Origin: Pyrinomonadaceae bacterium
GTDB lineage: Bacteria; Acidobacteriota; Blastocatellia; Pyrinomonadales; Pyrinomonadaceae
Reading direction: 5' to 3'
DNA length: 64,000 nucleotides
NCBI GenBank assembly: GCA_026129865.1
Contig: JAHCHG010000002.1
Span: 308,096-372,095 of the forward strand
Of the stretch, positions 24,502-33,548 are shown piece after piece. Below the pieces are notes generated by a model, which saw only the letters and a program-made list of their open reading frames with translations, did no database searches and was not told the DNA's origin. Numbering within the stretch: position 1 is the first letter of the stretch; every line of letters begins with the position of its first letter. The position numbers and the translations under genes were made by a program.

Positions 24502-26688
24502 TTATTCGGCGGTTTTGCCATTGATGTTCTTCGTTGAATTTGCCGATGTTTTCGACTGCTGAAATTGTTCCTGGGTTCTCATCAGCGCTTCGACCTGAGC
24601 ATCGACGGCAGGATCTGAAGTTGACATAATGTTGTCAACATTTTCGTCCCACTTTGCAGGATCGGTTTCGATGTAAACAAATTTCCACGGATGCATCGTT
24701 CCCGGATTCGGGTAAAAGCCCTTAATGTAAGGCTTTTTCATCCAGCTTGTGCCGCTTGTCGCAAGCGGGATTATCGGCTGATCGGAGATCATGAGAAACT
24801 CCGCTTCAGCCAATTTTTCAAATCTTGCCATCGGATCGGCAATATTATTCGCTTCTTCTATCAGGCGGTCATATTTTGCGCTCCACCATCCGGTCGAACT
24901 GTCGTTTGTTTGTGTGTAGAACTGGCTCAAAAATGTAAAAGGATCAACGTAATCTCCAACCCATCCGGCACGTGCCGCACCGGTGTATTCGATGTTCGAC
25001 CGGTAGGGAAGATACGTTTTCCACTCCATATTCTTTAACGGAACGGTAATTCCTAAATTTTGACGCCATTGCGCCTGAACGAATTCGGCAACGGCTTTAT
25101 TGCTTTCCGCGGTATTGTAGCTGATCGTAATATCATCCGCCGGAAAACTCGGAGCGGAAAAACGACCGTTGTTTTCCTTAACTTCATAACCGGCTTCGGT
25201 CAGCAGTTTTCGCGCGCGCTCAGGATCGAAATATCGTTTTGACCATTGTTCTTCGCTAATTCCATTTTCTTTCGCAAGCCGCGAGTACACTTTTTTCCTA
25301 GCCTCTTCATACTTTGGAAAAATTCCTTCCGGCGTAAAATCCACGAGTTTTTTAACTGTTTTGCGATATTTTTCAAGCGCATCGCGGTCGATCGCAAGCG
25401 AAAGTGCCTGGCGAACTTTGAGATTATCTACCGGCGGTTTCTTCACACTGAGAGTGTAATATTCGATCGACATTTCCGGATGAAGCAAATATTCGTTCTT
25501 GTACTGGCGAATATATTCATTCCACGGCGCGGGGACGGTGTGATTATAGAGCGCGTCGATTCGACCCGATTTATAAATATTCATCATCGTCGTCTGCTCG
25601 TCCATCGGATAAAACTTCACGGCGTCGAGTTTTACGTTCGCGGCATCCCAATAATTCGGCTCTTTTACGATGATCATCTCATCATAAGGTTTCCAAACCG
25701 AGACTCGATAAGCGCCGCTGGTTACAATGTTTTCCGGCTTGATCCATTCTTTGCCGAATTTCTCGATCGACGGACGATGAAGTGCCGCGAAAAATTGGTG
25801 AGTCAGCAATCCGACAAAATACGGTGCAGACTGTTTCAATTTAAACCTAACTGTATAATCGTCAACCGCTTCGACACCGATATCTTCGGCGGTTACGGCG
25901 ACTAATTCCGTATTTTCAAAAGCCGCTTTCAGCTTCGGATTTTGTTTTATTGCCTTTTCCTGATCCTTTTCGTCGCCGGGGACGGTCAAGCGGGTTGGCG
26001 AATTGATGAATTTCTGAAACTCCGACTCTTGCTTTACTTCGGCAGGCTCGGGAGCGGCATCCGGTTCAGTGCGTGTTTCGGCAGAAACCGGATCTTTCAA
26101 ACTTTTGGGCTGCAGCGATGCGGGTTTGTCTTCGGCGATCGGGTCTTCTTTTTTAGGATCGCTGCTGAAGTCTTTTTCCAGCAGGAACTTTCCGTTTTTA
26201 TCTTTTACAAAGAATTTATTGGCGTTGTAAGCTTCGCCGTACTTTATATCGTACCCGAGAAACGCATATCGCGAAGCGAGTTCGGGCGACAGAGCGCGGC
26301 GGATCGACCAAACCATATCGGTCGCTTTGATCGGATCTCCGTTCGAAAACTTGCCGGTGTTACGCATATAAAACGTGTAAACCGTGCCGTCTTCGTTTTG
26401 CTCCCAGTGTGTTGCCAGCGACGGTATCGGCTCAAGCGTTTTCGGATGATATTCGACCAGTCGGTCGAACAAGCCGATCAAAATGCGGGCTTCCGGCTGT
26501 CCGGTAACAAACTGCGGATCAAGCGATTCCGGCTCTGAGCCGGTGATATATCGCATTGTATTATCCTGTGGAACATCGACCTCGCCCCAATATTTACCGC
26601 TCGCCTCAGCCGAACAACCCGCTAAAAACGCACACAGCGATAATAAAACCAATCCTAAACTAAAACGCTTAAAGCTGATTTGCACCAT
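24502..26688 (-). CDS. Peptide ABC transporter substrate-binding lipoprotein (OppA-like) 1
   Basis: A 728-residue SBP_bac_5 protein. A lipoprotein signal ends at the LAGC lipobox (C25), followed by ITGSEPESLDPQ, the usual start of the mature fold. Between the KATDMVWSIRRAL helix and the second lobe there is a charged Pro/Glu/Lys-rich insert of roughly 100 residues (about 165-275), unusual for the family. Later conserved segments are QALSLAIDRDAL, LLTEAGY and WVGDYVDPFTFL. It probably delivers peptides to OppBCDF. A 194-base gap separates it from a second binding-protein gene upstream. Confidence 0.9.
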   Translation of the reverse strand: MVQISFKRFSLGLVLLSLCAFLAGCSAEASGKYWGEVDVPQDNTMRYITGSEPESLDPQFVTGQPEARILIGLFDRLVEYHPKTLEPIPSLATHWEQNEDGTVYTFYMRNTGKFSNGDPIKATDMVWSIRRALSPELASRYAFLGYDIKYGEAYNANKFFVKDKNGKFLLEKDFSSDPKKEDPIAEDKPASLQPKSLKDPVSAETRTEPDAAPEPAEVKQESEFQKFINSPTRLTVPGDEKDQEKAIKQNPKLKAAFENTELVAVTAEDIGVEAVDDYTVRFKLKQSAPYFVGLLTHQFFAALHRPSIEKFGKEWIKPENIVTSGAYRVSVWKPYDEMIIVKEPNYWDAANVKLDAVKFYPMDEQTTMMNIYKSGRIDALYNHTVPAPWNEYIRQYKNEYLLHPEMSIEYYTLSVKKPPVDNLKVRQALSLAIDRDALEKYRKTVKKLVDFTPEGIFPKYEEARKKVYSRLAKENGISEEQWSKRYFDPERARKLLTEAGYEVKENNGRFSAPSFPADDITISYNTAESNKAVAEFVQAQWRQNLGITVPLKNMEWKTYLPYRSNIEYTGAARAGWVGDYVDPFTFLSQFYTQTNDSSTGWWSAKYDRLIEEANNIADPMARFEKLAEAEFLMISDQPIIPLATSGTSWMKKPYIKGFYPNPGTMHPWKFVYIETDPAKWDENVDNIMSTSDPAVDAQVEALMRTQEQFQQSKTSANSTKNINGKTAE

Positions 26689-26882
26689 AATGAAATCTCC
26701 GATTAATAAATGCCAAGCTACAGAAAATGGGGAGGAACGCGCCGAGATATGTGTGTCTCAACAAAATTAGCATGTTACAGTCTGCTCAATCAAACGGCTT
26801 TCGCTTCGCAAAGCGGCGAGCGAGACGTCCAATTCATCAATTATTTATACAATTCTTCGGCAAAAAGGTTTCAACGCGTCAA

Positions 26883-28808
26883 TTACGATTCGTTTTTGCC
26901 GCGGCTCGGTTGCCAGTAATTATCAATGCTGACTTCCAGAAGCGATGGGGCGTCAAGGCTGTTTATTTCAAAGCCCAAGACGTAAGGCTTTACAAGCGAA
27001 TATGATGTTGGAAAGTAAAGCGGAATTGCCAAAAGCCTTTCCAAAGCTTCATCTTCGGTTAAAATAAGTCCCTCATGTTCGACCGGAGCGTCACCTTTCT
27101 CGGTATGTAAACGCTGCTGTTTTGGAATATTTGCCTGGTTTTCGGCGACGCTTTTAGATTCTGCGGTCGCGGGTCGCTCCGAATTGGAATTTGCTTTTTG
27201 TTCTTTATATGCGGTTTCGGGTAACACCTCGCGCGTTTCTTTCGGCGGGGAAAAAATAGCAAGCATATTGACGGTTTCATCCGAAGTTGGGAGTACGACG
27301 CCGCGCCGGTACATATCAAACTCTCCGCCGGCGACAGCTTCGTCCATCTGTGCGGCTTCCATAACAACGATCTCGGTTTCGATGTTCAAATTTTCTTTCC
27401 ACATCTTCGCGACTGATCGGGCAATTCGCTGCTGAACATTATTTCTGTTGATCAAAAGCTTTATCGGCGGAAAATTTTCGCCTGCCGGAAAACCGGATTC
27501 GCTTAATAATTTTCGCGCTTTCTCAACATCCTGTTTGATCTTGTCCTTACCATCGTCAACCGGCGGCTGAAAACCGAACGCCGGTTTTGTCGAGCCGTCC
27601 ATTTCGTCGTCGGTCAGGCGCTCGCGTTCGATCCCTATTGTCAGCGCTTCGCGCACGCGCCGGTCGTCGAACGGTTTCTTGCTTTCGTTGATCTGGTAAA
27701 AATTTAGCGCGCTGTGGATCGTAGTCTGAAAATCATCGTAAGGCTTGAGAAGTTTCAGCGCTAACGGTTCAAATTCCGCATTTGTAACTGCGTCGAGATC
27801 GCCCGCGCGGTACGCCTGCAATGCTTCTTCCGCAGTATCTTTCGGAACGAACTTAACGCGTTCCAATTTCACGTGTTCCCTGTTCCAATATTTATCGGAT
27901 TTATCGACGGTTACGCCGTCCGTTCCCACACTTGCCACACGAAACGCGCCGTTTGTAACTATATCGGCATTGAGGTTTCCCGGTTCAAACTTGGAACCGG
28001 AATGAACGGGTCGAAACATCGGGTGCGATACAAGCGATGGAAAATCTTTGTCCGGTCGTTTTAGTTTTACTTTCAGGATCAGATCGCTTACCGCCGTAGC
28101 TCCGAATTCTGCGGCTTTCTTGATCTCACCCGGAACAACTTTCTCGGTCGCCGCTTCCTTGGTTTTCTTCGGATCACCGGCGGAGGACTTCGAATCGGTC
28201 TGCTGCGAAGACAAAGGCTTTTGATCCTTAAAGATCGGTGAATCCGGCGTTTGGGGTTTTGGAATAAGCTCGATCGAATCTACGTTTTTCGATTCTTTTT
28301 CGCTATCGGGTTTGGCGAATTCGACCCCGGAGATATTTTCGATCAAATTTGGATGCGACAGTTCATCGCCTTTTTCAGCCAGACGTTTCCATGATCGGAC
28401 GAAATCAGCTGCCGAAACGGCTTCTCCGTTCGACCACTTCGCGTTCGGTCTCAGGTGAAACGTCCAAACCAGGTTTTCTTCGTCCGCGCTCCATTTTTCA
28501 GCAGTTGCCGGAATCGGTTTTAAAGTCTTCGGATCGGTTTCCGTTAAGCCTTCGTAAATTGCACGAACGATATCGGTCTCCGGCGGCGCAGCGGCAAGCG
28601 CCGGGTCGAAAGACTTCGGCATTTTTCCGTTGCTCCAGCGAAGTTCCTGCTTCGGCGGCGCCGGCGATTCCGCGTAATACGGCTCGACAACCGGTTTATC
28701 GAGTTCGCTGCAGGAAACGGCAAATAGCGCGACAAAAAGCAAAAAAACGACCAAACGGGTCGATCCGTTTTTCAAAATTCGTCTGAATTTCTGCGATTGC
28801 TTTACCAT
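26883..28808 (-). CDS. Peptide ABC transporter substrate-binding lipoprotein (OppA-like) 2
   Basis: A 641-residue SBP_bac_5 lipoprotein with a lipobox at FAVSC. The fold markers PKSFDPALA, YEGLTETDPKTLKPIPATAEKW, KWSNGEAVSAADFVRSWKRL and REALTIGIERERL are visible. Like its neighbour it carries a low-complexity charged insert after the SWKRL helix, and a second one near the C-terminus (about residues 545-595). The start at 28808 (MVKQSQ) was chosen because it places the signal peptide normally and lies one base after the coaE stop; the frame runs 15 codons further up into coaE. It may deliver a different peptide set to the same permease. Confidence 0.88.
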   Translation of the reverse strand: MVKQSQKFRRILKNGSTRLVVFLLFVALFAVSCSELDKPVVEPYYAESPAPPKQELRWSNGKMPKSFDPALAAAPPETDIVRAIYEGLTETDPKTLKPIPATAEKWSADEENLVWTFHLRPNAKWSNGEAVSAADFVRSWKRLAEKGDELSHPNLIENISGVEFAKPDSEKESKNVDSIELIPKPQTPDSPIFKDQKPLSSQQTDSKSSAGDPKKTKEAATEKVVPGEIKKAAEFGATAVSDLILKVKLKRPDKDFPSLVSHPMFRPVHSGSKFEPGNLNADIVTNGAFRVASVGTDGVTVDKSDKYWNREHVKLERVKFVPKDTAEEALQAYRAGDLDAVTNAEFEPLALKLLKPYDDFQTTIHSALNFYQINESKKPFDDRRVREALTIGIERERLTDDEMDGSTKPAFGFQPPVDDGKDKIKQDVEKARKLLSESGFPAGENFPPIKLLINRNNVQQRIARSVAKMWKENLNIETEIVVMEAAQMDEAVAGGEFDMYRRGVVLPTSDETVNMLAIFSPPKETREVLPETAYKEQKANSNSERPATAESKSVAENQANIPKQQRLHTEKGDAPVEHEGLILTEDEALERLLAIPLYFPTSYSLVKPYVLGFEINSLDAPSLLEVSIDNYWQPSRGKNES

Positions 28809-28809
28809 T

Positions 28810-29430
28810 TTATTGAACCGGGACGCTGCGCTGATATCTCTTAAGCTTTTCAAAGACAGCTTTTGCCTGATCGGTCGCCGCTTCGAATCCGCCGCTGGTG
28901 TCGATCAAAAAATCTGCGAAACTCTTTTTTTCTTCCTGCGGCATTTGAGCGTTAATTCGTTTTAATGCTTCCGTTTCGCTCAAATTATTACGTAACATCA
29001 GCCGCTTCAATTGTATATCAGCGTCGCACCAAACAACAATTAGTTTGTCGAAGCGCTTGTAGCCGCCCGATTCGATCATCAAAGCCGCATCGACCACGGC
29101 AATTCCGTTCGGATCTTCCAGTTCGCATTCGGCAAGCCATTCGTTTTGCTTGTTGTAAACCAATGGATGCACGATCGCATTGAGCCGTTGCCGTTTTTGC
29201 TCGTCTGAAAAAACGATCGCGCCAAGTTTTGGGCGGTCAAGTTCGCCGGACTCGGTCAATACCTGCGCACCGAATTCTTCGACGATCTGCACCAAACCGA
29301 CGGTGCCCGGCATGACGACCTCGCGGGCGGTTTCGTCGGCGTCGAGAACAAAAGCTCCCAATTCGCGGAACACGCCTAAAACAAATGACTTGCCAACCGC
29401 GATCGAACCTGTAAGACCGATTTTCAGCAT
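28810..29430 (-). CDS. coaE: Dephospho-CoA kinase CoaE
   Basis: A 206-residue cytoplasmic kinase for the last step of coenzyme A synthesis. It has P-loop GLTGSIAVGKS at the very N-terminus, DADETAREV, and the LNAIVHPLV and VVDAALMIESG lid and substrate motifs. The ATG at 29430 was chosen because the P-loop must begin within about five residues; the open frame runs 44 codons further up into mazG but is not family-like. The spacing to mazG is 13 bases. panB and panC, also of the CoA pathway, lie elsewhere in this window. Confidence 0.94.
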   Translation of the reverse strand: MLKIGLTGSIAVGKSFVLGVFRELGAFVLDADETAREVVMPGTVGLVQIVEEFGAQVLTESGELDRPKLGAIVFSDEQKRQRLNAIVHPLVYNKQNEWLAECELEDPNGIAVVDAALMIESGGYKRFDKLIVVWCDADIQLKRLMLRNNLSETEALKRINAQMPQEEKKSFADFLIDTSGGFEAATDQAKAVFEKLKRYQRSVPVQ

Positions 29431-29443
29431 CCTAATATAAAAA

Positions 29444-29752
29444 TTATGCTTTAGAAACCGAATGTCTTTTAGCAAGCTTATCGACGTTAAACCCGGCGAT
29501 CTCCGACAAAGTGATTCCAAGCTCATCGGCGCAGGCGGAAATATACCAGAGCACGTCGCCAAGTTCGTCTTTCAGCTTTTCCCGGATCTCGTCCGTTATT
29601 TCTCCGCCGAAATCTCGTTGAATTTTTTTGACGACATTCGCCACTTCGCCGGCTTCGCCGGTGAGCCCAAGCGTCGGATATTCAAGATTGTTAAGCCGGT
29701 TAGGATAAAGCGCGGTAACTTTTGCCGCGTTTTGATAATCTTCAAATGTCAT
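29444..29752 (-). CDS. MazG-like nucleotide pyrophosphohydrolase
   Basis: A 102-residue single MazG-fold protein. The metal-binding ExxE and ExxD pattern is present: LTGEAGEVANVVKK followed by LKDELGDVLWYISACADELGI. By family knowledge such proteins hydrolyse non-canonical or excess (d)NTPs to monophosphates. It lies 9 bases downstream of folD and 13 bases upstream of coaE, hence in the same transcription unit. Confidence 0.88.
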   Translation of the reverse strand: MTFEDYQNAAKVTALYPNRLNNLEYPTLGLTGEAGEVANVVKKIQRDFGGEITDEIREKLKDELGDVLWYISACADELGITLSEIAGFNVDKLAKRHSVSKA

Positions 29753-29761
29753 ATTTTTCAG

Positions 29762-30715
29762 TTATTTAATGCCGCGTCTCCGCTTTGCGGCTGCAGCCGT
29801 GTTTTTCATAAGCATAGCGACAGTCAGCAATCCGACGCCGCCCGGAACGGGTGTAAATTTACCCGCTTTTCGCATCGCGTCCTTCGGATTTACGTCTCCG
29901 ACCAGCGTCGCACCGCGTTTTTCGATCGTTCGAAGCCGTTTTTCGATCTCGTCTTCACCGAACATTTCGGATGCTTTTCCGGCATCACTGAAATTATTTA
30001 TTCCGACATCAATAACGACCGCACCTTCCTTGATATGTTCGGCAGTAATAAATCCGGCACGTCCGATCGCTGCTACCAAAATATCAGCCTGGCGCGCTAT
30101 CGCAGGAAGATCTTTTGTTCGCGAATGACAAACCGTAACGGTCGCGTTTTCCTGCAAAAGCAGCTGCGCCATCGGCTTTCCGACGATGTTGCTGCGCCCG
30201 ACAATGACGGCGTGTTTACCCGAAATTTCAACGTTCTTTCGTTTTAAAATCTCTATCACGCCCGCGGGAGTGCACGGAACAAGCGCTTCGCGTCCCTGCG
30301 AAAGATATCCGACGTTAATTGCGTGAAACCCGTCAACATCCTTTTCCGGCGCGATCGCCGCAAGAACTTTATTTTCATCGATATGCGATGGAAGCGGAAG
30401 CTGTACAAGAATTCCGTCAACGTCGTCATCGCTGTTCAATGATTCGATCATAGAAAGCAGCTCTTGTTCGGTTGTTTCAGCCGGCAAATGCCTGTGTTCC
30501 GATCGAATTCCGAGTTCTTTCGACGTCTTGACCTTGTTACCGACATAAACCTCCGAAGCTTTATCTACGCCGACGCGGAGAACGGTTAATCCCGGTCGAA
30601 ATCCGTGATCGTGTTCAAGCCGCTTAACTTCCTCGGCGACTTCCGCTTTTATCTCCTCGGAAATCTCTTTTCCGCTCAGAATTTCAGCTCGTTTTTCACT
30701 CATTTTGACTGTCAT
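29762..30715 (-). CDS. folD: Bifunctional methylenetetrahydrofolate dehydrogenase/cyclohydrolase FolD
   Basis: A 317-residue enzyme of one-carbon metabolism that interconverts 5,10-methylene-THF and 10-formyl-THF. The catalytic YVGNKVKTSKELGI segment with its lysine, QLPLPSHID, PCTPAGVIEIL, the NADP-binding VGRSNIVGKPMAQLL and the PGGVG segment are present. The last reads GGVGLLT instead of the usual GGVGPMT. The first ATG gives a slightly long N-terminus; a start at 30703 is also possible. It is the first gene of the folD-mazG-coaE-opp block. Confidence 0.95.
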   Translation of the reverse strand: MTVKMSEKRAEILSGKEISEEIKAEVAEEVKRLEHDHGFRPGLTVLRVGVDKASEVYVGNKVKTSKELGIRSEHRHLPAETTEQELLSMIESLNSDDDVDGILVQLPLPSHIDENKVLAAIAPEKDVDGFHAINVGYLSQGREALVPCTPAGVIEILKRKNVEISGKHAVIVGRSNIVGKPMAQLLLQENATVTVCHSRTKDLPAIARQADILVAAIGRAGFITAEHIKEGAVVIDVGINNFSDAGKASEMFGEDEIEKRLRTIEKRGATLVGDVNPKDAMRKAGKFTPVPGGVGLLTVAMLMKNTAAAAKRRRGIK

Positions 30716-30913
30716 ATTTTAAAAATTAAATATTTTCGCGCGATCTTAAGGCGAAACTTTTAATTAAACTATTTTTGATTTACCTAAAGTTACACCGAAT
30801 TCAAACGTTTTGCCATCCGGCTATTTATAAAACTTTCTCCCCGGAGGAACAACTGCGCCATTGTTTGCCATCAACCCTCTTTTCGCGCAAAATCAAGAAG
30901 AAACCTTAAAGAG

Positions 30914-31816
30914 ATGTTTAATATGAAGCCCAAAATACTATATCTATTAATTCTGCATGCGATTCTGTTTGCTGCTTGCGAAAAGCAGGTAACCAGCGAG
31001 GTTAAGCGCTATCCGCTCAAGGGAGAAGTGCTTTCCGTTGACAAAGAAAACCGCAAAGCTTCCATAAAACACGAGAAGATCGACGGTTACATGGAAGCGA
31101 TGACAATGGATTTTCCGATCCGCGAAGATTGGGTTTGGGGCGATCTTGCGCCCGGCGCCGAGATCCGCGCCGAATTGGTCGTTGATGACGCAAATGCAAA
31201 ATATTGGCTCGAAAGAATAGCGATCGTCGCGGCGCCGAACCCCGACCGCCCGGCGCCTCCGGTAAACGAAAATTTTGCACAGGTTGGGTCGGAACTGGCT
31301 GATTTTACGTTGACAAATCAGGACGGGAAAAAAATTTCGCCCAAGGATTTTCGCGGCAAAGCGCTCGCGATAACGTTCATTTATTCGCGCTGCCCGCTTC
31401 CGGAATACTGCATTTTAATGTCAAAAAATTTCTCCGATGCCGCGAATAAATTAGCCGAAGATCCGGTTATGAAGGATAAAGCTCGACTTTTAAGCATTTC
31501 GTTCGATCCGGCAACCGACACTCCGGAAAAGCTGAGAGAATATCGTACGGGTTATCTCGGGAAAAATTCGAAAGCCGGTCCCGACCTTTGGCAGCTTGCG
31601 ACCGGTCCGGACAAGGATATTCGAAAGATAGCGGACTCGTTCGGACTTCGTTACGAAGTTGATGAAAAGGACAAGACGCAGTTTAACCATTCGCTGCGAA
31701 CCGTTGTCGTCGGTCCCGACGGCAAGATCACAAAGATCTTTGGCGGAAACGAATGGACGACGGATCAGCTTTTAAGCGAGATGCAAAGATCGCTGCAAGC
31801 TGATGAAGCCAAATGA
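30914..31816 (+). CDS. CusF-like domain fused to SCO1/SenC copper chaperone, lipoprotein
   Basis: A 300-residue predicted lipoprotein (lipobox FAAC, C22). Residues about 33-110 match the CusF/copper-binding fold (GEVLSVD, H53, then MEAMTMDF with M60, M63 and M65). Residues about 122-295 form an SCO1 thioredoxin-like domain with copper ligands C160, C166 and H259. The cysteine spacing is C-x5-C (CPLPEYC) instead of the textbook CxxxC, a variant I recall in other SCO-like proteins. By family knowledge it helps load copper into cytochrome oxidase on the outer face of the membrane. It overlaps the following DUF2784 gene by 4 bases. Confidence 0.88.
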   Translation: MFNMKPKILYLLILHAILFAACEKQVTSEVKRYPLKGEVLSVDKENRKASIKHEKIDGYMEAMTMDFPIREDWVWGDLAPGAEIRAELVVDDANAKYWLERIAIVAAPNPDRPAPPVNENFAQVGSELADFTLTNQDGKKISPKDFRGKALAITFIYSRCPLPEYCILMSKNFSDAANKLAEDPVMKDKARLLSISFDPATDTPEKLREYRTGYLGKNSKAGPDLWQLATGPDKDIRKIADSFGLRYEVDEKDKTQFNHSLRTVVVGPDGKITKIFGGNEWTTDQLLSEMQRSLQADEAK

Positions 31817-32175
31817 TATATGGATTTCTAGCAGACGCGGTTCTGATCTCGCACTTGATCTTTATCATTTTCGCGGCATTCGGCGGTCTGCTTGTTATTC
31901 GATCCATTAAGTTCGTTTATTTTCATATCCCGGCGGTTATCTGGGCATTTATTGTTCAATGGTTTGCAATGATCTGCCCTTTGACGTATCTGGAAATGTT
32001 CCTTCGAACAATGGCGGGCGAGTCCGGATACAGCGGCGGATTCATCGATCATTACGCATCGTCGTTAATCTATCTCGACATCGGACCGTCGATGCATATT
32101 TTTCTCGCGATCGGTGTTTTGCTGTTAAATTTGGCAATTTATGGGTTTGTCCTGGTAAAGCTCAACCGCGGCTAG
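31813..32175 (+). CDS. DUF2784 family membrane protein
   Basis: A 120-residue protein with about four hydrophobic helices (residues 5-28, 35-58, 85-110 and neighbours). The ADAVLISHLIFIIFAAFGGLLV start and the CPLTYLEMFLR...GYSGGFIDHY centre are the DUF2784 hallmarks. The function is unknown. It is translationally coupled to the SCO1 fusion gene. Its stop codon shares the CTAG at 32172-32175 with the convergent amidohydrolase gene. Confidence 0.83.
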   Translation: MIYGFLADAVLISHLIFIIFAAFGGLLVIRSIKFVYFHIPAVIWAFIVQWFAMICPLTYLEMFLRTMAGESGYSGGFIDHYASSLIYLDIGPSMHIFLAIGVLLLNLAIYGFVLVKLNRG

Positions 32176-33512
32176 ACCATTTTCGCTGCAGCAATTCCGA
32201 TCTTTTCAGACAATTCTTTTTGATCGACGGTCGTTGAACGACCGTTCTCATAAACGACCTTCCCGGCGACCATCGTCAATAAAACGTCGCGCGAACTTGC
32301 CCCGAATATCAGCGACGCGTGAATTTCATTTACCGGCTGCATCGACGGATGATCGAGCGACAGCGCGATCAGATCTGCCTGTTTACCGGGTTCGAGTGAA
32401 CCGATCTCTTCTTCCAAACCGAGCGCCCGCGCTCCGCCGATCGTGCACAGCTCAATCATTTCGCGGTTTTCGAGAAAAGTTTGATACCGCGAACGTGCCG
32501 AAAGCGAAGCAAATCTGGCTTCTTCGATCAGGTCGCACGAATTATTGCTTCCCATCGAATCCGTCCCTAGTCCCGTTCTTATTCCATTTTTCAAAAACAA
32601 CTGAAGCGGCGCGACGCCATGCCCGAATTTTGCATTCGATTTGGGGCAATGAGCGATCTTCGACCCCGTTTTTGAAATGACCTCAAGATCTTCGCTGGAT
32701 ACCTTCGTACAATGTGCAAGCAGCGGCTGAGCGGCAAGAGCGCCGGTTTGCTCTAAAAACTTCACCGCCGAAACGCCCGACGCGGACCATTCTATTTGAT
32801 TTTTTTGAAAGATCTCGCGGAAAAAACCTTTTCCGGTTTTCATAAAGATTTCTTCCTGGTCAGATTCCGAGGCATGGATCGAGGTCTTTACCTTATTATC
32901 GGAGGCAAATTTTGCGATCAGCTCAAACAATTTCGGACTGACGGTGTACGGCGCGTGCGACGACAAACCGGCGCGGACAAGTTCGCTTTCATCGGATCGA
33001 AGCTCGAGAAAATTCTCTTTCAAAGACTTAAAGTCAGATTCTGCCGTTCTATTTTCCGGCGAAAATTCGGTTTCCTGAAAAACAATTCCTCGCAGCCCGG
33101 CTTTTTTCAGAGCATTCAAACCTGCGCGACCCGTTCTTCCGATGTCCGCAAATGTCGTTGTCCCAGAGGCGGCGCCTTCCAACGCACCAAGTTGAGCGGA
33201 AATCTCGATGTCTTCCGGAGTTAACCTATCTCGGCGGACATTGGTCAGGGTTATCAGCCATTTGAAAAAATCAGAATCGAACCGGTCGAGGAAACCGCGC
33301 ATAATCGTTAATTCGAGGTGAGAATGGCAATTAACCAGTCCCGGCAAAATGACCGAGTTCGAAAGATCAGCGATTTCGGCATCGGGAAAACGACGCAGTA
33401 TCGCCATTTTTTCACCGACCGCAACAATTTTGTCTCGTTCCACGGCGACTGCACCGTTCGCGATCGGATCGGATGTAACGGGCAAAACATATTTCGCCGT
33501 CAAAATTTTCAT
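32172..33512 (-). CDS. Amidohydrolase/deaminase (MtaD/SsnA-like)
   Basis: A 446-residue metal-dependent deaminase of the amidohydrolase superfamily. The metal and active-site motifs are all present: NCHSHLE, IHASESDQE, LAHCTKVSSED and LGTDSMGSNNSCDL. The ending (KQADLIALSLD) is typical of MTA/SAH deaminase and aminofutalosine deaminase relatives. The substrate cannot be resolved by eye; candidates are methylthioadenosine, SAH, aminofutalosine or a purine base. The lytic transglycosylase gene lies 36 bases upstream on the same strand. Confidence 0.85.
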   Translation of the reverse strand: MKILTAKYVLPVTSDPIANGAVAVERDKIVAVGEKMAILRRFPDAEIADLSNSVILPGLVNCHSHLELTIMRGFLDRFDSDFFKWLITLTNVRRDRLTPEDIEISAQLGALEGAASGTTTFADIGRTGRAGLNALKKAGLRGIVFQETEFSPENRTAESDFKSLKENFLELRSDESELVRAGLSSHAPYTVSPKLFELIAKFASDNKVKTSIHASESDQEEIFMKTGKGFFREIFQKNQIEWSASGVSAVKFLEQTGALAAQPLLAHCTKVSSEDLEVISKTGSKIAHCPKSNAKFGHGVAPLQLFLKNGIRTGLGTDSMGSNNSCDLIEEARFASLSARSRYQTFLENREMIELCTIGGARALGLEEEIGSLEPGKQADLIALSLDHPSMQPVNEIHASLIFGASSRDVLLTMVAGKVVYENGRSTTVDQKELSEKIGIAAAKMV

Positions 33513-33548
33513 ATTCGAATGTCGTGAAAAGAAAAAATGATCAAGAAA

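Noticed and set aside
28810-29562. Longer CoaE with a 44-residue N-terminal extension
   Set aside because: The P-loop of CoaE must lie at the N-terminus and the extension overlaps the end of mazG; the ATG at 29430 fits the family.
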